Shown: piece by piece, positions 22,906 to 35,484 of the stretch
How the letters are laid out: each line of letters opens with the position of its first letter
Position numbering within the stretch: position 1 is the stretch's first letter
Assembly: GCF_900497805.2 (NCBI RefSeq)
Contig: NW_020954556.1
Coordinates: forward strand, 31,918,979 to 31,982,978
Length of the DNA: 64,000 nucleotides
Source of the DNA: Vombatus ursinus
Taxonomy: Eukaryota > Chordata > Mammalia > Diprotodontia > Vombatidae
Direction: 5' to 3'
Program-made: the position numbers and the translations under genes
Notes under the pieces: generated by a model
Databases searched by the model: none
What the model was told of the DNA's origin: nothing
What the model saw: only the letters and a program-made list of their open reading frames with translations

Positions 22906-24303
22906 AGATGATTTTACTTATTTATTCATCTATTTATTTATCTAACTCTTTATTTTTAATTTTTTTTTTTTACCAGAGTCTCAAATCATATGTTGGTAGA
23001 TTCTGGTCTTCACGAAAACAAAAAAGCTTCCTGGATTGTGAGTTCAAGCTTTGTTGACACAGGTTGGCTGGATTAAATAAGAAGCCCTAAGTTTTCAGTG
23101 GCCTCAGTCAATATGTGTTCTCTGTTTGAGGCCATTTTAAAATAAACTCATACTTAAAAAGCTCATTAATGGAAAAAACCATGATACACAAGTAGAACAA
23201 ATTTTTGGTCTTCCTCACAGGTCAGCTAACTACTAAACAAACAAACAATTTAATGAATAATAAATGAAGAGATAAACTAAATGAATGAATAAATAAAGTA
23301 TATAGACATGTATATGTATACATACATATATACACACATGCGTATATGTATGTATGTCAGGTTGCTTTATGTTGTGATAGTTTTATACTGAGGAAATTGG
23401 GACTTTCTGTGTAAACCTAGTCAGCAAAAAACAGTTATATCAGTTGTTTAACTTCCTGCCGACTCCACAAATCATAGACATTATGTTTTTTCACGCTTAA
23501 AACAGTTGTCATGCCATTGTGTAGAACCAGGAATGGCTTCACTTATTGAGTGGGAACAATGCATGTAGTAGGGCAATTGATTTTATTCAAGAATATATAA
23601 TCATTCATTCATAAGAAAGGTCAAAATTCATTCCTCACATTTTTGTTGTTCCTTATATCTCGTAGCTACAACATCGATTTAAAAAATATTAGTCCCCTTT
23701 TATTTCTAACATACATGTAGCAACATATTATTTAATAAACACACACGTATATGTAGCCATGGTATTCACATCAGGAACATGTCAAGTTTCACACACGATA
23801 GAGATAGGTTAGTTTCACTTTGAGAAATATAAATCTCAGACTATTTTGCTCATGATGCATCCTGGGTATATACTGAAAAATGCAGTTGACTAACCATATT
23901 TCTGAAACTATTTGGAAATATTCTGATTATTCACTGCATTTTCTTTCAGCTTAGGAATTATAAAATAAAGTTATCAATATTGTTTTTTTGGAAATGAGCA
24001 CAGGGTAAAAATTTAGATTCATTCACTATACCAACTCCTTGCTTTGTTTTAAGACTACTGATCATCTGGAAATAGAGAGACAGCCTCTTCAGGCACACCC
24101 CATAATTCATCTGGGTCACAAAACTCTGGATTTTCGATCACTAAATGGACAGCTGTATTGTAAAGAGAGCACAAAGAAGCAGGTTTATAACTGGGCACAT
24201 TACAGCTCTGGGTTCAAAGCCAGGGGAGTCAGTCCGGCTGTAAGCCTTTGTTTCTGGCTCATAGAGATAAACTCCTGCATTTTCTCAGACTGTAACAATG
24301 CAG
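22906..24303. other. Single-copy DNA with candidate conserved blocks
   Basis: No recognised mobile elements. Sub-blocks at about 23030-23160 and 24020-24300 have even composition and no repeat signature, as conserved enhancers often do. The 90-codon frame at 24039-24311 is not recognisable as a protein. Confidence 0.3.
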
Positions 24304-24309
24304 AATATT

Positions 24310-24821
24310 GAGAGAGAGAGAAAACGAGAGAGAAAGGGGGCGGGGTGGGGGGGAGAGAGAAGCTCTTGGGATGATTTAGGCTGCAGGGTATTTTCCCAGA
24401 GTTCTGTCCAAGAATAATCTAGTAAAAATGTGGACAGAGAACCACCGACCTCTGCTTTCCCCCGAACATATGCAGCTCTGATCAGTCTGGTATTTCAAGA
24501 AAAACAAGGTCCTGAACTCGAGTCCTCAGACACATAACAAAGCGCACTTCACAGCTGTGATGCACAGCAACTATCAGCTCCGAGGCCTGAGTGGGTCCCA
24601 AGACAATGCCTCCTTTATCACCCAGAGGACAAATATCTAGACAGCAATATTTTCTGCTTGAATGCTTCAAGCATCTCGCGCAACTCCTGACTGAAAAGGA
24701 AAACTGAGCTCAGAGTGTTTGCTGAGTGATTATTTTAATTTACTATTTGATGTAAATCTAAATGAACTGACACCCAGCTGAAGATGGACAGAAAACAATC
24801 ATCACAGGAGAGACAGGGAGG

Positions 24822-24872
<51 letters not shown>

Positions 24873-25025
24873 NNNNNNNNNNGAGAAGAGAAGGGAGAGA
24901 GAAAAAAGAGAGAGATGGGGAGAAGAGACAGACATAGAGAGAGATGAGAAAGAGAGATGAAAAGAAAGAGGGGAGAAAGAGATGAAAAGAGGGGAGAGAG
25001 AGAAGAGAAAGAAAGAGAGAGAGCT
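24310..25025 (+). repeat. (GA)n-rich tracts around a single-copy island
   Basis: Short GA tract at 24310-24360, a 450-base mostly single-copy island, then a long GA/GAGAAA array from about 24815 to 25022. The array contains the assembly gap, and its true length is unknown. Confidence 0.9.
24873..24882. other. Assembly gap, 10 N
   Basis: Ten undetermined bases inside the GA array; probably a collapsed microsatellite. Confidence 0.99.
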
Positions 25026-26319
25026 AATATTATAATACCATTTGAGAAGCACAGGTTTAGACAACTTTAGCAATGGCAGTGTAATAGATAGGGAGATGGG
25101 TTGGGCATTCTGTTTCCTTCACTCAATTACCATAATAAGTTCTGTAATTTTAGGCTGTTTATTTATCAGGCAAGGATAACAAAGGAGGCTGAGAAAGTGT
25201 TGTCTGGAGGCACCATGACAAAGCACCAGACAGAGAAGCAGTCACATGTGGGGAGATGAGCTGAGATGACTCGTTCTCAAGCACCTGATTATTCTTTTCA
25301 GTGTTTTTAGAAGAGAAAAAAAATTAAAAAAAAACTTTTCACTAAATAGATGAGAAAATGATATGATTGTACTTGAGGAAATCTGAAGGACAACAGTCCT
25401 GTAACATGGAATTTTAACTCCTTATTAAGGCTGTCTTTCACTTTAATTATTTATATAAACTTTTTTCTATTTTTTTTACAGAAATAAAGATTGAAAAATG
25501 ACATAATTTGGCTCTTCACCTGTTTATACTTTTGTTTGTTTGTTCTTTTGTTTCTTTTCTATTCGTAGCCTGGCCTAAGGTCCCTGTTTCTCAAGTTCCT
25601 CAGACATTTTTAGTGTCTCAGTGGCTGAGGAGCCAATTCTTGTTGTATGCCCAGTTAGGATCAGAATTCCAGTCCTTCAGAATTAGGTCCTTTTGAGAAA
25701 CTACAGGAAGCCTTATTTCCTCTTTTTCAAAACATAAAACATTGCTCTAAATAGTTATGGAGCTAAGTTATTGATCCCCATTCCATGTTTGTCTTGTCAG
25801 TCTTAACAGGCTTTCATCCCAGTCATGTCTGCCTAGGAGCCACTGGAAAAGGGGGGGACATTTGTTTAATGAGCAATAGACCTCTTTATTTACAGGATTG
25901 TTATAAATGACAGAATGCATTATATGAATTCTGATATTTGATATATACATACACATATACACATATGTATATTCATATGTACACATACATGTTCATATAT
26001 ATTTACATATATTTTATGCAATTGCGATACAGAACTAAATTATAGTTCTCATCCTTGATTCTTTTTTTTTCACTTTGCTACATAAAAGTGGTGCATGAAA
26101 AAAATCATTTATCTATGGGATCTGTGGATGATTATGTAGATTTATAGAATATAAGATATTAAGTATATGCATTTATATATATGTGTGTGTATGTTTATTT
26201 GTATACTTGATGGGGAGGGTGTATATTCCTGTGATTTCATTGGCATAGAAAATTTAGTCTGGAAATCTCCCTTCACTGATGCAGTTCAGCAATGTATCTA
26301 TAACTTATCATCAGAGATT
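25026..26319. other. Noncoding, mostly single-copy
   Basis: Contains AT-rich stretches and a (TACA)n-like patch at 25945-26010. No gene or mobile element recognised. Confidence 0.4.
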
Positions 26320-26442
26320 TTCCGAGATCCAAGATTGGCTTGACCATTCTCACATAACTAGCATGTGTCAGAGATAGGACTCGAACCCAGATATTTCTGT
26401 TGTCCAAGTGGAACTGTCTATTGGTACTGTGCTGCCTCTCAA
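26320..26442 (-). mobile_element. MIR fragment
   Basis: Reverse copy: cataactagcatgtgtcaga, gactcgaacccag, gtactgtgctgcctc. Confidence 0.6.
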
Positions 26443-26734
26443 TGTGTGTACATATATAGAATATGTATATTTTGTCAAACATATTTAAACATATTCAATT
26501 TAATTCAATAAATACTTCTTGAGCTTGTACTATGTGGAAACTGGGCTGGGCATTAAGGCAATACACATCTTTTTCTATGTGCATACAGGTTACCTCTGCT
26601 AAATATTAAAGATCTCTAATAAAAGTGAAAAATCCAGTGATCCAGATGTTTTTCCTATATAATGCCAAGTATCTAAATATCTCCAAATACTTGGATGCAG
26701 GATATGATGAAGGTAACAGAAAACAAAAAAATAT

Positions 26735-27150
26735 TTTTTGGTTAGTCAATCAACAACCATTTATTAAGCATCTACTGCGTACTAGGAATATAGGCAGCTA
26801 AATGGCACTGTGTATAGAGTGCAAACCCTGGATTCTGGATGACTCGTCTTCTTAAGTTCAAATCTGGCCTCAGACACTAGCTCTGAGACCCTTGGCAAGT
26901 CACTTAACCCTGTGTGCTTCAGTTTCCTATCTGTAAAATGAGCTGGGGAAGGAAATGGCAAATCACCCCAGTATCTTTTCCAACAAAACCCCGAATGGGG
27001 TCACAAAGAATCAGACACAACTGAAACAGCTGAACAGCAACAAAAGCATGTGTTAGAAACCATGCTAAGTGTAGAGGACATAGAGCCCAAGATAAAACAG
27101 GCCCTGCCTTTCAGGAGGTTCATGTCTTTTTGTTGACAGATAGCCTACAA
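26735..27150 (-). mobile_element. L2 3' end, split by a SINE
   Basis: Reverse-strand L2: gtcaatcaacaaccatttat and gcatctactgcgtactagga to 26790, resuming at about 27044 with aaaccatgctaagtgtagag and ccctgcctttcaggagg. The two halves join in consensus order across the SINE at 26791-27043. Confidence 0.75.
26791..27043 (+). mobile_element. Marsupial SINE, 'gacccatttgggg' family, full length
   Basis: Complete sense copy: tRNA-like start taggcagctaaatggcactg, a CORE-type middle (cttggcaagtcacttaaccc), then ggaaatggcaaatcacccca, gaatggggtcacaaagaatc and a caacaaaa tail. It is inserted in the L2 copy above. Confidence 0.9.
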
Positions 27151-27689
27151 ATTACCTTATTACAGCAGCTTTGTCACCAGCCTTTTCAGGGAAGAGAGAT
27201 CAGATTAATTCCATTAGTATAAGCAGTGGTCTCCAGAGTGGGAACTGAGACTCTTTGAAGGGCTGTGGGTGTGTGGTCAACCAATTGAAGGCACAAAGAT
27301 GTGTGGCTTCCCACCTTCCATTCAGTCAGTCAGTCAATAATTCTTACCAGATATTGCACTAAACTCTCATTGAGATAGCCAATAGTGGGAATTTTCTACA
27401 AAACAATCTTACCTACTCTTATTTACCAATAATCTTCTCTCCTTCCACCTTGCAAGGTCTCAGCCTTCTTCCCTGCCCCCCCTTCTCAGTCTAATTTTGA
27501 CCCGTCAGGGAAGTTAAAACCTATCACTACCTGGGGAGCTACACCAGTAGCTAATAGGAAAATTCCCTTTCTGCCATACCTGTCCACTGCCTGTCTCTCC
27601 AGGTCACCTAGTGGCATCATGAGGCATCCCTTAGAATCTGGGCTCTGTACGTCAGAGCTTCAGGACAGTGAGGAGATCAATATCCCAAA
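27151..27689. other. Noncoding, unclassified
   Basis: No firm identification. The start of 27222-27275 (cagtggtctccagagtggg) resembles the terminus of some hAT elements, but no partner end was found. Confidence 0.35.
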
Positions 27690-28290
27690 GGAAAAAAAAA
27701 AAACGAAAAAGGAAAAAGAAAAGGATCTTGCTGTACCAAAAGTATATAGTAGCTTTTTGCGGTGGCAAAAAATTGGAAATTGAGGGAATGCCCATCAATT
27801 GGGGAATGGTTGATCAAGTTGTAGTATATGATTGTGATGGAGAAATACTGTCATGCTATTAAAAATGATGACAGAGACGGTTTCAGAAAAAACCTGGAAA
27901 GACTTATATGAAATAATGCGAGTGGAGTGAGCAGAACCAGGAGATCATTGTATGCAATAACAGTGACACTGTAATGATCAACTGTGAAAGGCTTAGTCAC
28001 TCTGAACAATACAATAATTGAAGACAGTCTCGAAGGACTTCTGATGAAAAATATCACCCACCTCCAGAGAGAGAACTGATGAGCTCTGAGGGCAAATTGA
28101 GGTATATTTTTTCACTTTATTTTTTTTTTGTGACATAGCTAATATAGGAATATGTTTTGCATAATCTCACATGTGCAATTGATATCATACTGCTTGCCTT
28201 CTCGATGGATGGGGGAGGTACTGGAGGGAGGGAAATCATTTGGAACTCAGAGTTAAAAAAAAGAAAGTTCAAAATAAACAACTTTTAAAA
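27690..28290 (+). mobile_element. L1 3' end (ORF2 C-terminus and 3' UTR)
   Basis: Sense, 5'-truncated L1. Across frames it encodes the ORF2 C-terminal block (CPSIGEWLIKLWYMIVME, then CHAIKNDDRDGF), matching the conserved L1 end 'CPtm.dWIkkmWhiYtMEYYaAIKNDEf'. The 3' UTR runs to atttggaactcagagtt and caaaataaacaac. It has several frameshifts. Confidence 0.85.
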
Positions 28291-28629
28291 AGAGTCCTAC
28301 TCTGTTCCCCTTTTATCTTACACGGAAAAGAGTGAAAATGAGGAGTGATTTCCATCCTAATCTCAAAATGTGGTCTTTTACCCCAAACCCACCCTTCTTT
28401 TGAGCCTCTCTCTTTCTGTCCTTTCAGGATCCCAGGCTCCCAGCTTTGCTGTCATCTTGAATTCCTCTCCCTCCCTCACCCCACACATTGAGTCAATGGT
28501 CAAATAGTGTCATTTCTACCTCCATAATCCTTCTTGCAGCTATCCCTTTCTCTCCACCCACACAGCCACCACCACAGTCTGACCCTCCACCACCTCTCAT
28601 CTGAACAGTTACAATAGCCTTGGGATGGA

Positions 28630-28800
28630 TCTCCCTGTTGCAGTCATTTAACAGGCATTGATTAAATAGTGAGCGAGTCAGCTAGCATTTACCAAACATT
28701 TATATGTGCCGGGCACTATGATAAGCTCTGGGATATGAACAAAGGAAAAAGTAGTCCCTGCCCCAAGGAATTAAAATTCTAAGATGGGAAACAATATTTA
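28630..28800 (-). mobile_element. L2 3' end nested in L2
   Basis: Reverse-strand L2 terminus: aacaggcattgattaaatag, tatgtgccgggcactatgat, gtccctgccccaaggaatt. Opposite orientation to the host L2. Confidence 0.65.
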
Positions 28801-28819
28801 AATAACTAGGTAATACAAG

Positions 28820-28925
28820 ACATATATCTATATTTATCTATATATCCATATCTATATATATCTACATATGTATATGTATATCTATAGATATATAGATATA
28901 TAGATATATAGATATATATAGAGAG
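28820..28925 (+). repeat. (TATC/GATA)n microsatellite
   Basis: tatctata units changing to atagatat units; the array can fold on itself. Confidence 0.93.
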
Positions 28926-28974
28926 AGTATCTCTACAGGAAAAATAGCCAACATATGTGTAGTACTTTACAAAT

Positions 28975-29180
28975 GTACAAATATGTAGTACTTTCATTTT
29001 ATCTTCAAAATAAACCTGGGAGGCAGGTGCTATTATTATCCCTATTTTACAGATGAGGAAATGGAGGCAAAAGGTTAAATAATTTGCCCAGGATCACATT
29101 AACTATTAAATGTCTGAGGCTGGATTTGAATTCAGTTCTTCCTGAGTGCAGGATTTCAGGTTCAATTGCACTGTGCCTTT
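28975..29180 (-). mobile_element. MIR-type SINE
   Basis: Reverse copy: aggtgctattattatcccta, cagatgaggaaatggaggca, gtctgaggctggatttgaat. Part of the block that splits the L2 copy. Confidence 0.8.
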
Positions 29181-29290
29181 CCAATCCATTCTCCCCATAG
29201 TTTCCAAAATTATTTTCCTAATATACATGTCTGACCATACCACTTCCCTACTAAGCATCCTCCAATGTCTCGGTATTCACTTTAGAATTA

Positions 29291-31299
29291 TATATCATTT
29301 TATCTCATTATTTTAATTTCTAGTTTTGCATAATTACTATCACAGTAATGGGTGAATATAATTTACAAATAAGCAAATATATGCATATTGAGAGTGCATG
29401 ATCAATAGATGGATATAGATATATTTTATTATTGATATCAATGGGTAATTGAAAAGCTTTGAGATCACTGGGGTAGGGAAATCCTGCTTTGGAAGCGAGA
29501 TGGATTCATATCGTCCAGGGCACTGAAAAGGTAAGAGATTAGACTATGATAGACAGTTAGTATGTGCCAGAGAAAGAATTTGAACCTAGCTCTTCTTGAT
29601 TCCAAGGCCCCCTAAATTTTGCCTTGCTAACTCTTTACCTAACTCAGTTTTAGTGACATTTTGGAGACCCACTAACATGCATAATTGATTCCAAGGGCCA
29701 TGCATATCTATGACTGTGCCTACAAGCCCACCAAACAACTAAATTAATTTCTTTACAAAATCAAATTAAACTGACTATTTAGTTTATGTATTTCCCTTCT
29801 CCCTTCCCCACTGACATTTTAATCGTATTTCATTAAATTCATCCATTTTCTTACTTTTTTTTCCATGGGGGTGGAGAGAAAAGGGACATTGAATTCTGTC
29901 AAATCTGTTGTGCATATAAGCACAGCTTTTGTGGCTGACAAAATTTAGTTGATCCAATTCTCCATGCTTCATTTAAATAGCTGAGCTCCATTGTGGGGGG
30001 ATTAAGGCTCATAGGTCCTGCCACTCAAACTTTGTTAAGACAAACCCTCCTGACTCCAACCCAATGTCCAATTTGCTTGTGTCACACAGAACCAGCCAGA
30101 GTCAATGGAAAATACATGACAAATTTCTATAAAAAACAAAACAAAACAAAACACATAGTGTTGACACAATCATATAGTGGCCTTACTCTGGAGGATTTCC
30201 TCCCTTTTTTGTAGCAGATGAAACAATTGAGGAGAAATATCTGTTTCTGTTGGAACCCCTCTGATCTGAAAAAGGGAACTGTTACTCAAAGGTCTGATTT
30301 GGATGTAGGCCTGGATCAGGGGAAAAAAGGATACTTAGATTCTACTTGAACATTAAATAGGATTTTTCTTCTAGGGTATCATTCTTTACTTAGGCCAACT
30401 TGGACATGCCCAAGCAGGGACTTTAATAGGCTTTTAAAATAACTTCCATAATACAGTAGACCATACGATTCTGTTTAGATTATTTTATTTCTATAATAAA
30501 CCCTCATTAAGTATATTTATCTAATGATATGACAGAACTGAAAGGAAAGGGAATGTAAAAAATATGTGCATGTGTTAAACATTAGTCCCTGCAGCAGATT
30601 TATAAATAAATTACAGATAATTTATAGAATCATGCCATATTTATAATTACATGTTTAAAGCAATCTTCTTATGGTAATTGTATTGTATAGCCAACTCTAA
30701 GAAAAAGGAAATTGTAAATTTATATGTTCAGAATTTCGTGAGATATGGTACTTTCATGGGGACAAAAACAGAAGTCACAGTGAGATGGAGAACTGGAAGT
30801 TTAATGATACCAGTCCCTCTAAGTATCTAGTCATCTCAGCACAGATGACACGATCACCATTTCCCAAAGATGTCATCACTTCAGTTACAAAATCATTTCC
30901 CAAAAAGGTTGAGTTACTAATGAATCACAATCTTTGTACAACAAATACAACATGATTAATGCTTTCAAGTTAACATAAAACAAGATTATTTTCAATAGAG
31001 TTCAGGGTTTCAAGTGCAAGAATGTCTATATAGGTATTATGCAAACTGCAGAACATCTTCTGAGATTATGTTGTGAATTTAAATTTAAAAAAATGCCACA
31101 CTATGCCTTGAAAATGAGAAAAACAGATACTCATGTGTCTTAAGTGTGTTAATGCCCCTTTACAAAATCCTATTAGGGCTGTGTGTCTGTCTACTTGATG
31201 CTATAACAAATAGTTGAGAAACAAGATTTCATTCTTCAAGTAATCAATTGCCATGAAAAAAAAAATCTTCCATTTATATGCCACTTTATAGATTCATCT
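29291..31299. other. Mostly single-copy noncoding DNA
   Basis: About 2 kb. A weak reverse MIR piece lies at about 29540-29640. The AT-rich part at 30580-30720 is repeat-free. No gene seen. Confidence 0.4.
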
Positions 31300-31500
31300 T
31301 GATTAGCTATCTTTCTCCTCACAGGCCTGTGGGCTAAGTCAAATGACCATGATCACCTCTATTTTCTATAGGCAAACAATCACAGAAAGAATAAATGATT
31401 TGATGAAGGTTTCTCATGGTTAGCTAAGGATGGAATCTGGACTTGATCACAAGTTTCCTGACTTCTAGGTAAGGGGTTTTTTCACTACACCCTGCTTACC
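31300..31500 (-). mobile_element. MIR, old
   Basis: Reverse copy in consensus order (ctcctcacaggcctgtgggc to gggttttttcactacaccct), strongly diverged. Confidence 0.5.
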
Positions 31501-31744
31501 CAGTCAGAACCAACCACTACGGGTAAACTCATCAATGCAGAAGTTCTGGTATCACAGCTTCAAGAACGAATAAAGCCATAGTAAATCAATTGGAAAACAC
31601 AAGCCTCTTAAGGCTAACAACAGGTTCTTTCAAAATCTACAAGGTATTACTTATTCCATTTTTGTTTCAACTGGATTGAGGGAATATCTTCAATCACATC
31701 AGGTGACTGGAAGATCTTGAATCTTATTGCTGCTAAAAGCTTTT

Positions 31745-32060
31745 CTAAGCTACTATCTTCCCTGGATTCCTTTATGTCTCAGCTAAAATCCCACCTTCTG
31801 CAAGAAGCTTTTCCCAGTAATCCCTCACAATAGTGCTTTCCCACTGAGATTATCTCCAATTTATCCTGCATATATTTTGCTTGTACATAGTTGTTTCTAT
31901 GTCATGTCTTACATTAGACTGTGAATTCCTTGAGGACAGGGACTGCTGGTTTTTATTTATTTATTTTTCCTTTTCCTTCTTCATATCTCCAGTGCTTAGT
32001 GCAGTGGCTTTCATGCAGTAAGTGCTTAATAAATGCTTATTGATTTGGCTTGCCCTGACT
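31745..32060 (+). mobile_element. L2 3' end
   Basis: Sense copy: cagctaaaatcccaccttct, gagattatctccaatttatc, gtgaattccttgaggacagg, ending aagtgcttaataaatgctta. Well preserved order to the 3' terminus. Confidence 0.88.
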
Positions 32061-32264
32061 TCCCCTGAACTTCCCAGATACAACAGATGACTTAACCTAC
32101 TTTTTGCATTTGGCAAAGAGAATTTCCCGTGTTAGAGTCTTCCCCAGGCCACAGATAGCATGCAATAAGACATTATTAGTGCTGTCATCAGAAAAAAAAA
32201 AAAAAAACGTTTTCATCCAGTTGAACGTGTTTATGTGGCAGGTCAGAGGGTTGGATCATGGACC

Positions 32265-32695
32265 TTCATAGAATTACAGAATTACTATGTTTGGGACTTA
32301 GAAGGGACATCAGTATCTACCTAGTTCAGCTGATATATTAAAAGAATCCCCACTAGAGTATACTTGATGAGTGGTTCTCCAGCATCTGCTTGAAGACCTC
32401 CTAAGAGGAGGAACCCATCACCTCTTTAGACAACTCATTCTCCTTTTGGGCAATTCTAATTGTTAGGAAGCTTTTCCTTATATCAAGTCTAAATTTGCCC
32501 ACTGATCCTGGTTGTACATTCTCAGGACAAATAGAAGTCTAATCCTTATATGACCCAGACTCAATACTTTGAGGGTTCTCTTTTCTAGGCTGAACATACT
32601 TAGTTCCGCCAACCAATCCTCATAAGACATAGACTTAAGATCTTTCACCATCTTGGTTACCCTCCTCTGGATGCTCTCCAGCTCATCAACAACCT
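32265..32695 (-). mobile_element. CR1-type LINE 3' region
   Basis: Reverse-strand CR1: catagaattacagaattact (complement of the CR1 3' end), gcatctgcttgaagacctcc, aattgttaggaagcttttcc, then gttaccctcctctggatgct. The order is the same as in amniote CR1 elements. Confidence 0.8.
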
Positions 32696-34490
32696 TTTTA
32701 AAACACGGTACCTAGGAACACAAGATTACAGATACCTTTTATCAATTCAAACATAGTTACCATGTACCTCGAGTCAACCATACAAAGTTCTTTTAGTTCG
32801 AAGACCCTCTGAAGTTTTCCAGCTTGAAGACAAGGATGAAACAGCCAATCATAACACAGATTTATGATTTGGTTAAATTCAGGGGTAGGAGAAATTATTC
32901 ATACATAGACTAAGATGTCAAGAAGGGATTTAGAAGACATTTTCAATATTTGTTATCATCGCCTATACTTTTCCCATTCAATCAACTTTGAGCTTCCATC
33001 ACAAAACTTCTATGAAAACTTTTCAACTACTTCACCTTATCCTCTCTTTTCTTCCCACCTATGGGCTCATGGAATAGCATGTAGCACCAACTTCACCCTT
33101 GACCACCAGCCCTAAATGTAGCATTATGGAAACTAATAGAATCACAAGACCACAGAATTCAGAGTTCCTTCCAGAACTAGAAGAAACCTTTAGAGATTAA
33201 GGTTACTATTTTACAGATGAGGAAACCAAGACCAAGAGAAGATAAATGACTTGGCCAATGTCATACAGCATCAAAATTTGTACACAAAGGCCTCTCATTC
33301 CATATCCATTACTCTTTCTCCTATACAACACTACTTTCTAGCATGAGGTCCAAGTAGGGCCATCAACACAAGTGGTGGTTTTTCTACCTTGACAATATGT
33401 ACATAGAAGTGGATTCCCTCATGGCGTCCACAAATAAGTCATTCTACAGAAGGGAAATAGATAGGAAAACTCAGTCCAAGACATAGGCTTCAGCTGAAAT
33501 TGCTGGGCCAAATACATGAGCTCACAGCTTAGGAAGAGGCAGGGCTAGGCATCAATCAGCTCCAAAAAAAGAAGCCAAGCAATGTGGAAACCAATTCCTT
33601 TGGAATGTATACTCCACAGGAGATTATCTTCGCATAAGCAGACCAACAGAATGAGCACTAGAAGAAATCAGAAATTTGGGGGTGGAGGACAGATACTATT
33701 TCAGCAGTCCCCAAAAGTGAGAGTCCCTCTTGCTAATAATCTATGGTATTGTTTGGGGGGGGGGCGGTACTGCCTTTAACTAGTCCTCTTCAATCTCTTT
33801 GCTCCTTGGCCCTGTATAGCTCAAACAATGGGGTTATACACCACCCAAAATTATTTCTACTCTCACTATCTCAACTATTAATTTGAAAGGAATAACCTAT
33901 ACCTGTAAATTAATCAACAACTATGAACTCACTGGAATAATTAGAGAAATTATTTTCTATTCTTTTCAGAGAAGCCCACTGGTGAAACATAGAACCTGAA
34001 AACACAAAAGAAATATAAAATCTAGTCACAATCATCCTATGACTTCCACTCTTAGCTTTGCTTTTATCCTTTTTTGCCATTCTCTACGTTCATAAGATTT
34101 GCTTAAACTCTTTTGCATGAAAATTTAAAAAAATACATGAGATGCCCTTATCTTTTAACACAAATCCACAAATCTATATGCTTTCAGATTGGTGATGAAC
34201 ATCCTGTCCACTTACTGCCCTGATTTTTAAAAGTTTTTCATTATTTATTCGTTATACAATAGCCCATTAAACTACCTAGTGGTTTCCCATAAATTAAAAC
34301 AAACTGATTAATTGCATCAAATGTTTGAATAAAGAGCTTTTTCTTTAATGCAGTGGCTCAAATTGCTCCTTTATGCATTGGATCTGAGTTGGTATGTGTA
34401 GCTCCTTTTTGTCTAGAGAAATGTTTAGAACCATGGAATACTTTTCTAGACATGTTACCTGTAATTTCAAAGGCTGTCTCCAATTTATTA
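32696..34490. other. Mostly single-copy noncoding DNA
   Basis: Apart from the MIR piece at 33190-33330, no recognised element and no protein-like frame. Confidence 0.4.
33190..33330 (-). mobile_element. MIR fragment
   Basis: Reverse copy: ttttacagatgaggaaacca, then gacttggccaatgtcataca. Confidence 0.65.
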
Positions 34491-34493
34491 CCT

Positions 34494-34543
34494 TTCTCTC
34501 TCTCTCTCTGTCTCTCTCTCTCTGTCTCTCTCTCTCTCTCGAT

Positions 34544-34574
<31 letters not shown>

Positions 34575-34577
34575 CAT
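34494..34577 (+). repeat. (TC)n(TA)n microsatellite
   Basis: CT array running into a TA array. Confidence 0.95.
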
Positions 34578-35269
34578 ATTTATAATGTGTGTGTTTAGAA
34601 AGGCTTTATCATGGAAGATAGAGTTAGAGCTATATGACACATAAGTAGATGATGTCAATTCCTACATCATGCAATATGTAGCTGTTAATTTCCCACTGAG
34701 CCCTATTTTAGACATGGTGGGTGCCCAATTATTATTGAATACATCAAATAAGTGGCTATGAAGTGCCCACTGTCTCCAGAGACCTGCTCCAGGTATTGAG
34801 GAAGACATAAGGTTTAGGCAAGATATGGACCCTGCTCTCACAGAATTACATCTAGTCTGTAGACAGGATATTAACATAGAACCATTACATACAGTTGTAT
34901 CTGATAAGTACATCGTGGAGGGGCGGGGATAGCAGAGTCCTATTTGATATCTAATGGAGTAGCTTGTTGTTACCTAAGATGAGAGAGAAAAATTAGGCTA
35001 GAAGAAAATTTGATGGATCTATTGGACGATTTGCTAATTGTATGACTGAATCTCCACAAGATAAATATAGCTTGGCCTCAATCAGGTAGCAAATACACAT
35101 TTAGTTTCATTTTTGTGAAAGATGGAGTTATATGCTCACCTTCCTAGCTGTGTATTGTCATGGAATTACAGTTAAGATAGTCAGCCACAGCTTTCAATTG
35201 CTTTCAACATACATTTATGGTATCCTTCCTATGTGCAAAGCTCTGGAGACACACATACAAACAACATGT
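34578..35269. other. Noncoding, weak L2-like patch
   Basis: The segment 34730-34900 has words in reverse-L2 order (gaccctgctctcacagaatt, catctagtctg) but is too diverged for a firm call. The rest is unassigned. Confidence 0.35.
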
Positions 35270-35460
35270 TGTAGTAGAGAAATAACACTGGTTCCAGAAT
35301 CAGGGGATCTTGGTTCATACCCTATCTCTGACCCCTCTGCCTTGTGTGACTTTGGGCAAGTCATTTAACCTGATGGGCCTCGGTTTCTACATACGTGAAA
35401 TGCGAGTGTTGGAGTAAATGGAAGCTCCCTTCCACTGCTAGATCTATAATTCTATGACAC
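35270..35460 (+). mobile_element. MIR-type SINE
   Basis: Sense copy: actggttccagaatcagggg, gtgactttgggcaagtcatt, tggagtaaatggaagctccc and a ctataattctatgac tail. Confidence 0.8.
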
Positions 35461-35484
35461 AATCCCTACCCTCAGGTCATTCAT

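Larger units (their letters stand above)
28380..29290 (+). mobile_element. L2 copy interrupted by other repeats
   Basis: The first piece, 28380-28628, has cagctttgctgtcatcttga, gccaccaccacagtctgacc and gaacagttacaatagcct. The second, 29185-29290, has ccaatccattctccccatag and catgtctgaccataccactt. These are consecutive in the L2 3' half, so the 550 bases between them are later insertions. Confidence 0.75.

Noticed and set aside
24735-25073. 112-codon Ser/Leu-rich minus frame
   Set aside because: Frame crosses the GA array and the N gap.
27222-27275. hAT-like terminus (cagtggtctccagagtggg)
   Set aside because: No matching inverted end or 8-bp duplication within a plausible distance.
27400-27660. 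Possible LTR fragment
   Set aside because: Only a general impression of composition; no diagnostic feature.
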